Notes: generated by a model not told the origin, from the letters alone. 64,000 bases of DNA from Solitalea lacus (GCF_022014595.1 NZ_CP091740.1:3832200-3896199); one strand, 5' to 3'; counted from the first letter of the stretch, positions 8,904 through 18,536 are shown. Numbers and translations are program-made.

Positions 8904-9257
8904 TTAATTTTTGGCTTCAACTGCTGGCGCCGAACTCATAGTAACCATATATTTCAATATCGACTCCTGAGTTTTTGCATCAATTACTTCACTTCCGGCT
9001 TTACGATTAGCTTTTTTAACCATCTTGGGCACAGTTGTACTTAATTGAGCCTCATTAAAATTAGCAGGATTTTTCAGTGCGTGACAACTGCCACAATAGC
9101 TTTCAGTTGCTGTTTTTCCTGCATGAAACTCAGTTAATGTATATCCGGGATACTTCAAGGCACCTCTAGCCACATCCGCATCGTCTTTGGTTAATACTTT
9201 CTTTGTTCCACATGCAGCCATCACAATGACACACATTACCAGTAAAGTTTTATTCAT
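8904..9257 (-). CDS. Small c-type cytochrome lipoprotein (right copy)
   Basis: Second copy of the 117-residue lipoprotein with one CGSCH heme motif and lipobox Cys16; the start at 9257 is chosen for the lipoprotein signal. It follows the intact pth on the same strand (pth stops at 9387), so this copy keeps its ancestral neighbourhood. It probably anchors in a membrane and carries electrons in the periplasm. Confidence 0.8.
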   Translation of the reverse strand: MNKTLLVMCVIVMAACGTKKVLTKDDADVARGALKYPGYTLTEFHAGKTATESYCGSCHALKNPANFNEAQLSTTVPKMVKKANRKAGSEVIDAKTQESILKYMVTMSSAPAVEAKN

Positions 9258-9386
9258 TCTTTTTAATTTAGGTTGATTAAATAAATAATTTAATAACCTA
9301 AAGTCTGTGCAAAACTTCACAATCCCAAAACTTAATGGTAAAATTTTCCTTACCTGTGGCAAGAACCATCAGCAGTGGTAGCAGTA

Positions 9387-9947
9387 TTACTTATTCAATC
9401 TCGTCATAGCCAGTTCAATCCCTATGGTTGAAAAACCTTTTATCATCTCAATACTTTTATCAATCAGTAAAGGAAGTTGCGGAATTTCATCATCGTCGAA
9501 TCCACTTAACACATAATCAACTTGCCGTCCGCGAGGGAAATTATCTCCGATTCCGAAACGGATACGAGGGTATGCCTGAGTGCCTAACAGTGCTTCAATG
9601 TTTTTCAAACCATTATGTCCCGCATTTCCTCCTTTGGGCTTTAGTTGAACTCGTCCAAATGGCAGTGCTAATTCATCAACAATCACCAATACATTTTCCA
9701 CCGGAATCTTCAATGTTTGCATCCAATAATTTAAGGCTTTGCCACTTAAATTCATATAGGTGGTAGGTTTGATCAAATGCAATGTTCTGCCTTTAAAATT
9801 CACCTCGGTATAATACGCATGGCGCTCAGTGTTAAACTTCACCCCTTCCTCTTTGGCAAATTGATCCAGTACCATAAATCCAATATTATGGCGCGTGTCG
9901 GCATACTCAGGGCCAATGTTTCCGAGCCCGGCGATTAAATATTTCAT
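9387..9947 (-). CDS. pth: Peptidyl-tRNA hydrolase
   Basis: Releases tRNA from peptidyl-tRNA that drops off ribosomes; essential in most bacteria. It has 186 residues, the usual size. Key features are present: [19 protein letters not shown] with Asn10 and catalytic His20, [10 protein letters not shown], the [26 protein letters not shown] block and RIRFGIG. It lies downstream of rplY and prs on the same strand, a gene order conserved in many bacteria, although a terminator separates it from rplY. A truncated duplicate lies at 6193-6659. Confidence 0.96.
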   Translation of the reverse strand: MKYLIAGLGNIGPEYADTRHNIGFMVLDQFAKEEGVKFNTERHAYYTEVNFKGRTLHLIKPTTYMNLSGKALNYWMQTLKIPVENVLVIVDELALPFGRVQLKPKGGNAGHNGLKNIEALLGTQAYPRIRFGIGDNFPRGRQVDYVLSGFDDDEIPQLPLLIDKSIEMIKGFSTIGIELAMTRLNK

Positions 9948-10016
9948 TTCCAGTTAAACGAATGGAGATTTTAGAGTTTAGATTTACTCAATCGTAAACA
10001 ATTGCACAAAAATAAA

Positions 10017-10046
10017 AAAGCAGTCAATTTTTCAACTGACTGCTTT
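10017..10046 (-). terminator. Rho-independent terminator after rplY
   Basis: On the minus strand, AAAGCAGTCA and TGACTGCTTT form a 10-bp stem followed by TTTTATTTTT, 22 bp after the rplY stop. Confidence 0.85.
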
Positions 10047-10067
10047 ATATTTTCAAGGATGAAAAAA

Positions 10068-10664
10068 TTATTTTTTACCACCTTTTGTTGCTGCAGCTGC
10101 TTCAGCATCTGCCTGACGTGTAGCACGTGAAGCAAGAACTGATACCATGGTATCAACTTTAGCATTCAAAATTTCAAGGTTTTCTAACTTGATTTCTCCA
10201 ACACGAATGTTTTTACCTAACTCCAATTTGCTGATATCAACTGGAACAAAGTCAACGAAGTCTTTAGGTAAACCTTTAACTTTCAATTTGCGGTATTTCT
10301 GGTTTAATTTACCACCAATACGCACACCTGGAGAAGTACCTTCTAAACGGATAGGCAATTCCATAACAACTGGTTTGTCTTCAAACAACTCTAAGAAGTC
10401 GACGTGAGTAACAACATCAGTTAATGGGTGGAACTGAGCATCTTTAACAATTGCAGTGTGTTTAGCACCTTCAATAGTTAATTCGATGAACATTGCATCC
10501 GGAGTGTATAATACCGGGCGTAAATCTGCAGCGGATACTGAGAAGTGAGTTTGTTCTTTACCACCGTATAATACAGCAGGAACTAAACCTTCATAGCGTA
10601 ACTCCTTAGCATCACGTTTCCCTACGTTCGATCTTTTCGAACCGCTAATAGCTATAGATTTCAT
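10068..10664 (-). CDS. rplY: 50S ribosomal protein L25/general stress protein Ctc
   Basis: A 198-residue L25 of the long (TL5/Ctc) type that binds 5S rRNA. The N-terminal L25 domain (MKSIAISGSKR ... GLVPAVLYGG ... DAQFHPLTDVVTHVDFLEL, residues about 1-90) is followed by the Ctc beta domain (PIRLEGTSPGVRIGGKLNQ ... LPKDFVDFVPVDISKLELG). It ends in a low-complexity Ala/Lys tail (AEAAAATKGGKK). It lies 29 bp downstream of prs and ends at a terminator. Confidence 0.96.
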   Translation of the reverse strand: MKSIAISGSKRSNVGKRDAKELRYEGLVPAVLYGGKEQTHFSVSAADLRPVLYTPDAMFIELTIEGAKHTAIVKDAQFHPLTDVVTHVDFLELFEDKPVVMELPIRLEGTSPGVRIGGKLNQKYRKLKVKGLPKDFVDFVPVDISKLELGKNIRVGEIKLENLEILNAKVDTMVSVLASRATRQADAEAAAATKGGKK

Positions 10665-10693
10665 TTGTTTAAAAAATATAAATTATTAAAAAA

Positions 10694-11665
10694 TTAAAAT
10701 TTCACTTTTGTTTGAACGCCATCACCCATGCGGAACAGGTCTGAAATTGAACCGTGTTCATAAACATTGGAAATTGCTTTTGAGAATAAGTCAGCAACAG
10801 TTAATACCTTGATTTTGTCGCATGCTTTTTTCAAAGGAATGGTATCGCAAATAATCAATTCCTCTAAAACTGAATTCTCAATATTATCGTAAGCCTTACC
10901 TGAAAGAACTCCGTGAGTACAAACTGCACGAACGCTGTTTGCTCCTTTCTCTTTTAATAAAGCAGCTGCCTTGGTTAATGTACCGGCTGTATCGCAAATA
11001 TCATCTACCAAAACAATATCAGCACCTTTAACATCACCGATTACTGACATTGATTCAATCTCGTTGGCACGCTTACGTTGTTTATCACAAATTACCACCT
11101 CGGCGTTCAATGCTTTTGCAAATACACGAGCGCGAGCCGTACCACCCATATCAGGAGAAGCAATTACCAGGTTAGGTAATTTCAACGATTTGATATAAGG
11201 AACCATGATAACCGAAGCATCAAGGTGATCTACCGGAATATCAAAGAAGCCCTGAATCTGAGCAGCGTGCAAATCCATGGTCATAACACGGTGAGCACCG
11301 GCAGCAGCCAATAAATTAGCCGTCAATTTTGCGCCAATGGCAACACGTGGTTTGTCTTTACGATCCTGACGAGCTAACCCAAAATAAGGGATAACCGCAG
11401 TGATGTAGTGTGCAGAAGCACGTTTAGCTGCATCAATCATGAGCAGCAATTCCATTAAATTATCAGACGGTGCGAATGTTGACTGAATCAGGAACACATC
11501 GCAACCACGAACAGATTCGTTATAAATTGGTTGGAACTCACCATCGCTGAAACGCGAAACCGAGATATCACCAAGCTCACGAGCACTTGCATGAGCAATT
11601 TGCTCTGCCAGCACACTTGATGCTGAGCCGGCAAATAACTTAACTGGATTAAACTGTGAAGGCAT
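10694..11665 (-). CDS. prs: Ribose-phosphate pyrophosphokinase (PRPP synthetase)
   Basis: Makes PRPP from ribose-5-phosphate and ATP for nucleotide, His and Trp synthesis. It has 323 residues, close to the usual 310-320. Signatures: FSDGEFQPIYNESVRGCDVFLIQ, ARQDRKDKPRVAIGAKL (ATP side), the DLHAAQIQGFFDIPVDHL metal/ribose signature and the PRPP loop VLVDDICDTAGTL. rplY follows after 29 bp, so the two are probably one transcript. The upstream neighbour on the same strand is tRNA-Gln, with a strong hairpin in between. Confidence 0.97.
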   Translation of the reverse strand: MPSQFNPVKLFAGSASSVLAEQIAHASARELGDISVSRFSDGEFQPIYNESVRGCDVFLIQSTFAPSDNLMELLLMIDAAKRASAHYITAVIPYFGLARQDRKDKPRVAIGAKLTANLLAAAGAHRVMTMDLHAAQIQGFFDIPVDHLDASVIMVPYIKSLKLPNLVIASPDMGGTARARVFAKALNAEVVICDKQRKRANEIESMSVIGDVKGADIVLVDDICDTAGTLTKAAALLKEKGANSVRAVCTHGVLSGKAYDNIENSVLEELIICDTIPLKKACDKIKVLTVADLFSKAISNVYEHGSISDLFRMGDGVQTKVKF

Positions 11666-11696
11666 TTTTTTGAAGCTTAGCTTTAAAACTAAAATT

Positions 11697-11730
11697 GCGA
11701 AATACGAAATCTTTAAGAATCGTATTTCGC
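11697..11730 (-). terminator. Hairpin between tRNA-Gln and prs
   Basis: GCGAAATACGA and TCGTATTTCGC form an 11-bp stem with a 12-base loop, followed on the minus strand by AATTTTAG. It may end the tRNA transcript or attenuate read-through into prs. Confidence 0.55.
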
Positions 11731-11750
11731 AATATGTTGCTTTTTTTAAG

Positions 11751-11821
11751 TAGCCCGACCTGGATTCGAACCAAGACTAAATGAACCAAAATCACTTGTA
11801 CTACCCTTATACTATCGGGCT
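11751..11821 (-). tRNA. tRNA-Gln (UUG)
   Basis: 71 nt on the minus strand. The acceptor stem AGCCCGA/TCGGGCT is perfect, with discriminator A and no encoded CCA. The D-arm contains AAGGGTAGT and the T-loop reads GGTTCGAATCC. The anticodon loop TTTTGGT gives anticodon TTG. A consensus promoter lies at 11871-11901. Confidence 0.93.
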
Positions 11822-11870
11822 ATCTCCTTGCAACCTCTTTCGTGTTACCGATCGCTGTCGTTTGGGACTG

Positions 11871-11901
11871 CAAAAGTAGAAATCAATTTTATTTCTCCAA
11901 A
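11871..11901 (-). promoter_or_regulatory. Promoter of tRNA-Gln
   Basis: On the minus strand, a -33 TTTG (11901-11898), a 19-bp spacer and a -7 TACTTTTG (11878-11871) match the Bacteroidota primary-sigma consensus TTTG/TAnnTTTG exactly. The transcript should start about 40 nt before the tRNA. Confidence 0.65.
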
Positions 11902-12184
11902 ATCTTTTTTCATTTTTTTCAGTGTTTGTATTAAACTTTCTGAAAGTCAGCGAAAAATATTTTTACTGAACATTAACTCAATTTTTCAACTACGCCCATC
12001 CGGCTTAAATTGCGCTGCAAAAATACAATTTACCTTCATTTTAAAAATTGTTAACACTAAATTTCTTACCCCTTAAGCCTGATTTCTTAATAAATTTTGA
12101 TTTAGCAATATGAACTAGCCATTATAAAGCGTTTAATAGAATCTCTCTGCATTTACTAAAAACTAACTATCAGATACATAACGC
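11902..12184. other. Rest of the intergenic region before the DUF2723 genes
   Basis: About 280 bp of AT-rich sequence with no gene. It must hold the promoter for the plus-strand DUF2723 genes, but I see no convincing element. Confidence 0.35.
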
Positions 12185-15100
12185 ATGGCTATCTACTCTA
12201 AATTAAACAACCTATTTGGTTGGCTTTGCTTTATTATTGCAACTACTGTGTACACCTTAACCCTTGAACCTACTGTTAGCTTTTGGGATTGTGGCGAGTT
12301 TATAGCATCAGTTTATAGATTACAGGTTTGCCATCAGCCGGGAGCACCTTTATTCCTTATGGTTTCAAAACTGCTTTCTTTATTCTCTTCAGATAATACA
12401 CAAATTGCTTGGTGGGTGAACTTTGGCTCTGCATTGGCAAGTGGGGCAACTGTAATGTTCCTTTTCTGGACCATTACTCATCTGGCTAAAAAACTACTTA
12501 AAGTTGATCAACAGCTTTCCCTATCAGCCTATATTACCGTTTTTGGTGCTGGAATCACCGGAGCTTTAGCATATGCATTTTCTGACACATTTTGGTTTTC
12601 AGCTGTGGAAGCAGAAGCATATGCCCTTTCATCACTTTTCACAGCGGTAACCTTTTGGGCTGTTTTAAAGTGGGAAAACGAATCTGACCAGCCTCGGGTC
12701 GACAGATGGCTGCTATTTATTGCCTACTTAATTGGCCTTTCGATAGGGGTTCACCTTTTAAATCTGTTGGCAATACCTGCTATCGGCATGGTGTATTACT
12801 TTAAAAAAATAAATAAGGGATGGAAAGGAGCTTTGCTTTCTTTTGTGATTTCATGCGGAATTCTGATTCTTGTTCAGTATGGTATTATTCCCGGCACAGT
12901 TTCCTTGGCAGCTTCATTCGATTTATTCTTTGTGAATTCATTAAGTCTGCCATTTAATAGCGGTGTTATTGCATTTATCCTTTTACTTATAGGTTTGCTT
13001 GTTTTCGGGCTTTATTATAGTACAAAACGTCAGAAAGCATGGTTAAACACTACCCTACTATGCTTGAGCTTTATTTACATTGGGTATACTTCTTACGGTC
13101 TAATCATAATCAGAGCCAAAGCCGACCCCAGCCTTAACAACACTTCGCCTGATAATGTGTACTCGTTTTTAAGCTATTTAAATCGCGAACAGTTTGGCGC
13201 CGGTGATGCACTTTTGTATGGCCCTCATTTCGCTAGTAAACAATACTATAATCAAACCAAAACAAACATTTATACCAAAGGAGATTCTAAGTACGAGGTT
13301 ATTGGTAAAAAAATGGAAGCCAAAGTAGCCTCCGGGCAAGGCATGGTATTTCCAAGAGTTTCCAATCCTGACCATGAACGCTTTTACCGATCATGGTTAA
13401 ATCGAACTTCGGGTAATCCTACCTTCTCAGACAACATTGAATTCTTTACCACATATCAACTGGGCCATATGTATTGGCGTTATTTTATGTGGAATTTCGC
13501 CGGACGTCAAAACAACATCCAGGGAGAAGGAGAGCCAATTAAGGGCAACTGGCTAAGTGGCATTAAACAGATTGACGCCATAAGACTGGGCGATCAGTCT
13601 TGTTTACCGCCAAGCATAACTCAAAACGAAGCCTATAACCGTTTATATTTTCTGCCTCTTCTACTAGGTTTATTTGGCCTTTTCTATCAGCTTAAAAGAA
13701 ATTCAAAAGACTTTGTAGCCACCAGTTTGCTTTTTGTATTTACTGGTATTGCAATTATTGTGTATTTAAACCAAACACCTAACCAAGTACGTGATCGTGA
13801 TTATGCCTATGCGGCCTCATTTTATGCCTTTACTATTTGGATAGGATTAGGAGTGTTAGCGGTAAAAGAATTCCTGACCAAACGTTGGGACAACTCCTTC
13901 ACGGCCACATTAAGCACAACGATTTGTGTTTTGGCGGTTCCAGTTTTGATGCTGAATCAGGAATGGGACGACCATGATCGCTCACAGCGTACCATAGCAA
14001 GAGATATTGCCAAAAACACCCTTGATACCTGTGCACCCAACGCCATTCTTTTTGTTGCCGGGGATAACGATACGTTCCCTTTGTGGTATATGCAGGAAGT
14101 AGAACACTATCGCTCCGACGTGCGCATTGTTAATTTACAATTGCTGGGCATGGGTTGGTACGGAAAGCAATTACTTAAACCAGTGAATAAGGCTGCGGAA
14201 GTAAAACTATCTTATACCTATAAACAGTTTGCCAACAGTGCCCATGATTATACACCTTTCTTAAATCAACAAATTTCTGAAGCGGTTGAATTGAAAGAAT
14301 TATTGGATTTTATTGGAAGTGATGATATACAGGCCAAAGTTCAGCTAGACTCAGGGGATTTAGTTAATTATCTGCCTGCCACAAAAATAAAACTAAGTAT
14401 AAACAAGGAAAAAATGCTGGCTAATGCTTCGCTAAGTAAGGACGATGAAGGAAAGATCGAAAACCAGATGGTGTGGAGTTTACCAGAGGTGCCACTTATG
14501 AAAAATCAACTCCTCATGCTAAACATTATTGCTAATAACATCAATGATCGTCCTATCTATTTTCATCAATTTTTAGGTTCGGAGGAATTCTGTGGTATCG
14601 ATGCTTATTTCCAAAAGGAAGGATTGGTATACCGGGTTGTTCCTATAAAAGATGATGGTTCGGTACATGGCATTGCCGAAAAAGGACGGGTTAACACCAA
14701 TGTGTTATATGACAATTTGATGAACAAATATGAATGGGGCAACATTAACAATAAGACTACTTATATCGACCCAACTTTTGCAAGAAATGCCGGCTGGTAC
14801 AGAGACACATACAATACACTTGCAAAAGCACTATTGAAAGAAAGCAAACTGGAGGATTGTGAAAAAGTTCTAGATAAAATGGAGCAAATTTTACCAATTA
14901 CCAATACCGGAATTGGATTAATGCAATTCACCCGTTTAGATACTTCGGGACTTTATTACAATTGCAAAGCCATTAAGAAAGCTAATGCAATCGTACAGGA
15001 TACTAGTGAGTACATCAGTAAAGAATTAAATCACTTGTATGCCATCAAACCAAAATACAGCCAGTCAACTGTAAACGAAGTGCAGACCGGCTTATACTTA

Positions 15101-15208
15101 TTGCAATCATTGGCAGAACAGGCAAAAGCATTTAATCAAATTGAACTAAGCCGAAAGATAGAGATTAGGCTAAGCGAGTTTATCGAGAAATTTGAAATAA
15201 CAACATGA
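12185..15208 (+). CDS. DUF2723 multi-pass membrane protein (predicted glycosyltransferase), first paralogue
   Basis: A 1,007-residue protein. The first ~580 residues hold many hydrophobic segments (for example around 15-30, 125-150, 180-200, 490-530). The DUF2723 signature TLEPTVSFWDCGEFIASVYRLQ is followed by VCHQPGAPLF near the N-terminus; further conserved pieces are SDTFWFSAVEAEAYALSSL and NQTPNQVRDRDYAYAASFYAF. The C-terminal ~400 residues are soluble and mostly helical at the end. DUF2723 is related to GT-C enzymes (human TMEM260 is an O-mannosyltransferase), so protein O-glycosylation at the envelope is plausible (inference). A paralogue follows 113 bp downstream. Confidence 0.85.
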   Translation: MAIYSKLNNLFGWLCFIIATTVYTLTLEPTVSFWDCGEFIASVYRLQVCHQPGAPLFLMVSKLLSLFSSDNTQIAWWVNFGSALASGATVMFLFWTITHLAKKLLKVDQQLSLSAYITVFGAGITGALAYAFSDTFWFSAVEAEAYALSSLFTAVTFWAVLKWENESDQPRVDRWLLFIAYLIGLSIGVHLLNLLAIPAIGMVYYFKKINKGWKGALLSFVISCGILILVQYGIIPGTVSLAASFDLFFVNSLSLPFNSGVIAFILLLIGLLVFGLYYSTKRQKAWLNTTLLCLSFIYIGYTSYGLIIIRAKADPSLNNTSPDNVYSFLSYLNREQFGAGDALLYGPHFASKQYYNQTKTNIYTKGDSKYEVIGKKMEAKVASGQGMVFPRVSNPDHERFYRSWLNRTSGNPTFSDNIEFFTTYQLGHMYWRYFMWNFAGRQNNIQGEGEPIKGNWLSGIKQIDAIRLGDQSCLPPSITQNEAYNRLYFLPLLLGLFGLFYQLKRNSKDFVATSLLFVFTGIAIIVYLNQTPNQVRDRDYAYAASFYAFTIWIGLGVLAVKEFLTKRWDNSFTATLSTTICVLAVPVLMLNQEWDDHDRSQRTIARDIAKNTLDTCAPNAILFVAGDNDTFPLWYMQEVEHYRSDVRIVNLQLLGMGWYGKQLLKPVNKAAEVKLSYTYKQFANSAHDYTPFLNQQISEAVELKELLDFIGSDDIQAKVQLDSGDLVNYLPATKIKLSINKEKMLANASLSKDDEGKIENQMVWSLPEVPLMKNQLLMLNIIANNINDRPIYFHQFLGSEEFCGIDAYFQKEGLVYRVVPIKDDGSVHGIAEKGRVNTNVLYDNLMNKYEWGNINNKTTYIDPTFARNAGWYRDTYNTLAKALLKESKLEDCEKVLDKMEQILPITNTGIGLMQFTRLDTSGLYYNCKAIKKANAIVQDTSEYISKELNHLYAIKPKYSQSTVNEVQTGLYLLQSLAEQAKAFNQIELSRKIEIRLSEFIEKFEITT

Positions 15209-15215
15209 GTTTTGG

Positions 15216-15240
15216 GCCGCAAAAAAATTGCGGCTCATTT
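15216..15240 (+). terminator. Hairpin between the two DUF2723 genes
   Basis: GCCGCAA and TTGCGGC form a stem followed by TCATTTATTTTT, 8 bp after the stop. The second gene may therefore have its own promoter. Confidence 0.65.
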
Positions 15241-15321
15241 ATTTTTACTTAGGCCCAAAATATTTTCTAAATTCGGCGGTTTGAATTTGATATAGAATAA
15301 ACCAGAAGTCGAACATATATT

Positions 15322-18300
15322 ATGACGAATTACACTAGGTTAAACAACCTCTTGGGATGGGTTACCTTCCTTATTGCAACTACTGTTTACACATTAACTC
15401 TTGAACCTACCGGCAGTTTTTGGGACTGCGGAGAATTCATTTCATCAGCCTACCGCCTACAGGTATGTCACCAACCGGGTGCACCTTTGTTTCTAATGAT
15501 CTCCAAAGTGCTTTCGTTATTTGCTGGTGACAGAACTCAAATTGCCTGGTGGACAAACTTTGGCTCCGCCCTTTCAAGTGGGGCAACCATTATGTTTTTG
15601 TTTTGGAGCGTAACACACCTTGCTAAAAAATTATTGGTAAAAAATGGTGACTCTGTTAATGGCTCGCAAACCTTTGCTATTATGGGAGCTGGTTTGGTTG
15701 GCGCATTGGCTTATACTTTTTCTGATACGTTTTGGTTTTCGGCTGTTGAGTCGGAGGTTTACGCCTTGTCGTCATTATGTACCGCAATTGTATTTTGGGC
15801 CATTTTAAAATGGGAGAACGAAGCTAACGAAAAATATGCAGATCGTTGGTTGGTTTTCATTGCCTATTTAATGGGCTTATCAATTGGAGTGCACTTATTA
15901 AACTTATTAACAATCCCTGCTTTAGGTTTAGTGTATTACTTCAAAAAGCATAAAGCAACCACCAAGGGCGCTATTATTACCTTCCTTATTTCATGTGTAA
16001 TTTTGGTATTCGTTCAGTACGGCTTAATTCCTGGAACAATTGCCTTTGCAGCCAAATTTGACTTATTCTTTGTAAACACTTTAGGAATGAGCTTTGGCAG
16101 TGGAGTAGCTGTGTTTGGAGCTATTTTCATAGCATTATTAGTAAGCTTATTGCTTTACAGTATTAATCAAAGCAAAAACCTTCTATATGCTTCTGCTGTA
16201 TTACTTGGCATAATGCTAATTTTCGGATGGGGAGTTTTAGCAGGTATATTGTACTTTATTATTGTTGGCTTTGTTTTATTTTATTGGAAACCGGCAATCA
16301 ATCATTACGTATTAAATGTTTCTGTTTTATGCACAATGTTTATCATGATTGGTTACGCCTCTTTTGCAATGATTGTAATCAGAGCAAAAGCCAACCCAAA
16401 TCTGAATAACAACGATCCTTCAAATGCATATAGCTTCTTAAGCTACCTTAACCGTGAACAATACGGTGATCGTCCTTTAGGCTTCGGCCCGTATTACAAT
16501 TCAGAAATGAGCGGTCAGGAAAAAGGTGAAATGCAATACCGTAAAGGAGCAACTAAATACGAAGAAATCGGACCTAAACCTGTTGCACAATATTCTAAAA
16601 AAATCCCTTTCCCTCGTATTTACAGTGATGACCCTAACCACGTTCAGTTCTACAAAAGCTGGCTGGGCATTACAGGAGAGCCAACCTATGCAGATAACCT
16701 TGGTTTCTTTATTGGCTACCAGGTGAACTATATGTATTTCCGTTACTTCATGTGGAACTTTGCAGGACGTCAGAATGATGTGCAAGGAGCAGGTGCTGTC
16801 CATGAAGGCAACTGGATCAGCGGCATTAAACCATTAGATGCCGTTCGTTTGGGCAATCAGGATAACTTACCAAATAGCATTACCGAAAATAAGGCTTACA
16901 ACCGCTTATATTTCTTACCGCTTATTTTAGGCTTAATTGGTTTATTCTTCCAGTATAAACGTAATCTTAAAGATTTCACAGTGGTGTTCTTGCTATTCTT
17001 CATGACAGGTTTAGCAATTGTACTTTACCTTAACCAGACTCCATTGCAGCCTCGGGAGCGAGACTATGCTTATGTAGGATCGTTTTATGCATTTGCAATT
17101 TGGATTGGTTTAGGCGTGTTGGCTATTTATGAGTTTTTAGGCAAAAGGATAAACATGATGGCATCAGCAGGAGTTGCAACCGTGCTATGCTTAGTGGCAG
17201 TACCATATGTAATGGCAAAAGAGGAATGGGATGACCACGATCGCTCTAACCGTTACACCTCGAGAGACTTAGCAGCTAACTATCTTAACAGTTGTGAGCC
17301 AAACGCGATCATCTTTACTTATGGCGATAACGACACCTATCCACTTTGGTATTGCCAGGAGGTCGAAAATATTCGACCGGATGTGCGTATTGTTAACCTA
17401 AGCTTATTAGGTACCGACTGGTATGGCCGTCAGATGAAGGAAAAAATGAATGAATCTGCGCCAGTTAAAATTTCTTTGCCGAACGAAAAGTTTGCCGCAG
17501 GTATTCGCGACTATACACCGTTGTTTGAGCAAAACATTCAGGGAAATTCAGAGCTGAAGGAAGTGGTTGACTTTATTGCCAGCGACAGCCAAGATGCTAA
17601 AGCACAAACTCAAGGTGGAGAGTTGATTAATTATCTTCCTACCAAAAACTTTAAAATTACGGTTGATAAAAACGCTGTATTAAAGAATAAAGTGGTAGAT
17701 GCTGCAGAGGAGGCTAAAATTGTTCCTAGTATAAACTGGACGATTGCATCAAACGGTTTATATAAAAATGATTTATTAGCACTCGATATTATTGCTAACA
17801 ACCTTTGGGAGCGTCCTATCTATTTTGCAATTACCGTTCCTGATCGCAATTTCTATGGATTGCAGAAATACTTCCAAAATGAAGGCTTTGCTTACCGCTT
17901 GGTTCCGATGCTGAGCGACTCAACCGATGCCATTTTAGGTCGTGAGGGCAGTATTAACACCAAAGTATTGTACAACAATGTGCACAATAAATTTAAATGG
18001 GATAATTATAATGATGGTAAGATCTATGTTGATCCTGAAAGTTCACGCATGACTACCACTTGCAAAAGTACCTTCAATATTTTAGCCCAAGCATTATACA
18101 ACGAAGGCAAAGTTGATTCATGTGTAAAAACATTGGATAAAATGGCAGCCTCTATTCCATTCATCAGCAACCAGGTGGGTTACAACCTGATTCCTGAATT
18201 GATGTGTGCCGACTTATATTACAAATGCAAGGCTCCTCAAAAAGCAAACAAGCAAATTGAAGTACTGAACGGCTTTATCATTAATCAGCTAGATTATTAC

Positions 18301-18477
18301 CATTCCTTAGGCATGCCGCGCATGAACCGCTTTGGGGAAGAAATCAATTTAGGATTAAGCTTAATCAGTGAGCTTGCCAACATGGCTAGCCAAAACAAGC
18401 AAACCGCAGTAGCCAACAAACTACACGCAGAACTTAAAACATTGGAAAGCAAGTTTGGAGCAGTGCTTCAGCAATAA
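15322..18477 (+). CDS. DUF2723 multi-pass membrane protein, second paralogue
   Basis: A 1,051-residue paralogue of the preceding protein, collinear throughout: TLEPTGSFWDCGEFISSAYR then LQVCHQPGAPLF, SDTFWFSAVESEVYALSSL, NQTPLQPRERDYAYVGSFYAF and EEWDDHDRSNRYTSRDLAAN. It carries an extra ~45-residue hydrophobic insertion in the middle (around residues 290-330), which accounts for most of the length difference. The best-preserved region in both is the N-terminal acidic loop (WDCGEF), expected to be catalytic in a GT-C fold. It ends at a strong terminator. The donor and acceptor are unknown. Confidence 0.85.
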   Translation: MTNYTRLNNLLGWVTFLIATTVYTLTLEPTGSFWDCGEFISSAYRLQVCHQPGAPLFLMISKVLSLFAGDRTQIAWWTNFGSALSSGATIMFLFWSVTHLAKKLLVKNGDSVNGSQTFAIMGAGLVGALAYTFSDTFWFSAVESEVYALSSLCTAIVFWAILKWENEANEKYADRWLVFIAYLMGLSIGVHLLNLLTIPALGLVYYFKKHKATTKGAIITFLISCVILVFVQYGLIPGTIAFAAKFDLFFVNTLGMSFGSGVAVFGAIFIALLVSLLLYSINQSKNLLYASAVLLGIMLIFGWGVLAGILYFIIVGFVLFYWKPAINHYVLNVSVLCTMFIMIGYASFAMIVIRAKANPNLNNNDPSNAYSFLSYLNREQYGDRPLGFGPYYNSEMSGQEKGEMQYRKGATKYEEIGPKPVAQYSKKIPFPRIYSDDPNHVQFYKSWLGITGEPTYADNLGFFIGYQVNYMYFRYFMWNFAGRQNDVQGAGAVHEGNWISGIKPLDAVRLGNQDNLPNSITENKAYNRLYFLPLILGLIGLFFQYKRNLKDFTVVFLLFFMTGLAIVLYLNQTPLQPRERDYAYVGSFYAFAIWIGLGVLAIYEFLGKRINMMASAGVATVLCLVAVPYVMAKEEWDDHDRSNRYTSRDLAANYLNSCEPNAIIFTYGDNDTYPLWYCQEVENIRPDVRIVNLSLLGTDWYGRQMKEKMNESAPVKISLPNEKFAAGIRDYTPLFEQNIQGNSELKEVVDFIASDSQDAKAQTQGGELINYLPTKNFKITVDKNAVLKNKVVDAAEEAKIVPSINWTIASNGLYKNDLLALDIIANNLWERPIYFAITVPDRNFYGLQKYFQNEGFAYRLVPMLSDSTDAILGREGSINTKVLYNNVHNKFKWDNYNDGKIYVDPESSRMTTTCKSTFNILAQALYNEGKVDSCVKTLDKMAASIPFISNQVGYNLIPELMCADLYYKCKAPQKANKQIEVLNGFIINQLDYYHSLGMPRMNRFGEEINLGLSLISELANMASQNKQTAVANKLHAELKTLESKFGAVLQQ

Positions 18478-18491
18478 ATTACTTTTATAGT

Positions 18492-18536
18492 AAACAAGAA
18501 AACTCCTGATTTAACCGCTCAGGAGTTTTCTTGTTT
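18492..18536 (+). terminator. Strong terminator after the DUF2723 pair
   Basis: AAACAAGAAAACTCCTGA and TCAGGAGTTTTCTTGTTT form a perfect 18-bp stem with a 9-base loop. The distal arm is T-rich. Confidence 0.9.

Larger units (their letters stand above)
8498..9853. repeat. 1,356-bp direct repeat, right copy
   Basis: Same sequence as 5304-6659. This copy begins inside the fic 3' end, directly after the IS element, and continues into the intact 5' end of pth. The original order can therefore be rebuilt as fic - cytochrome - pth - rplY - prs. Confidence 0.9.
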
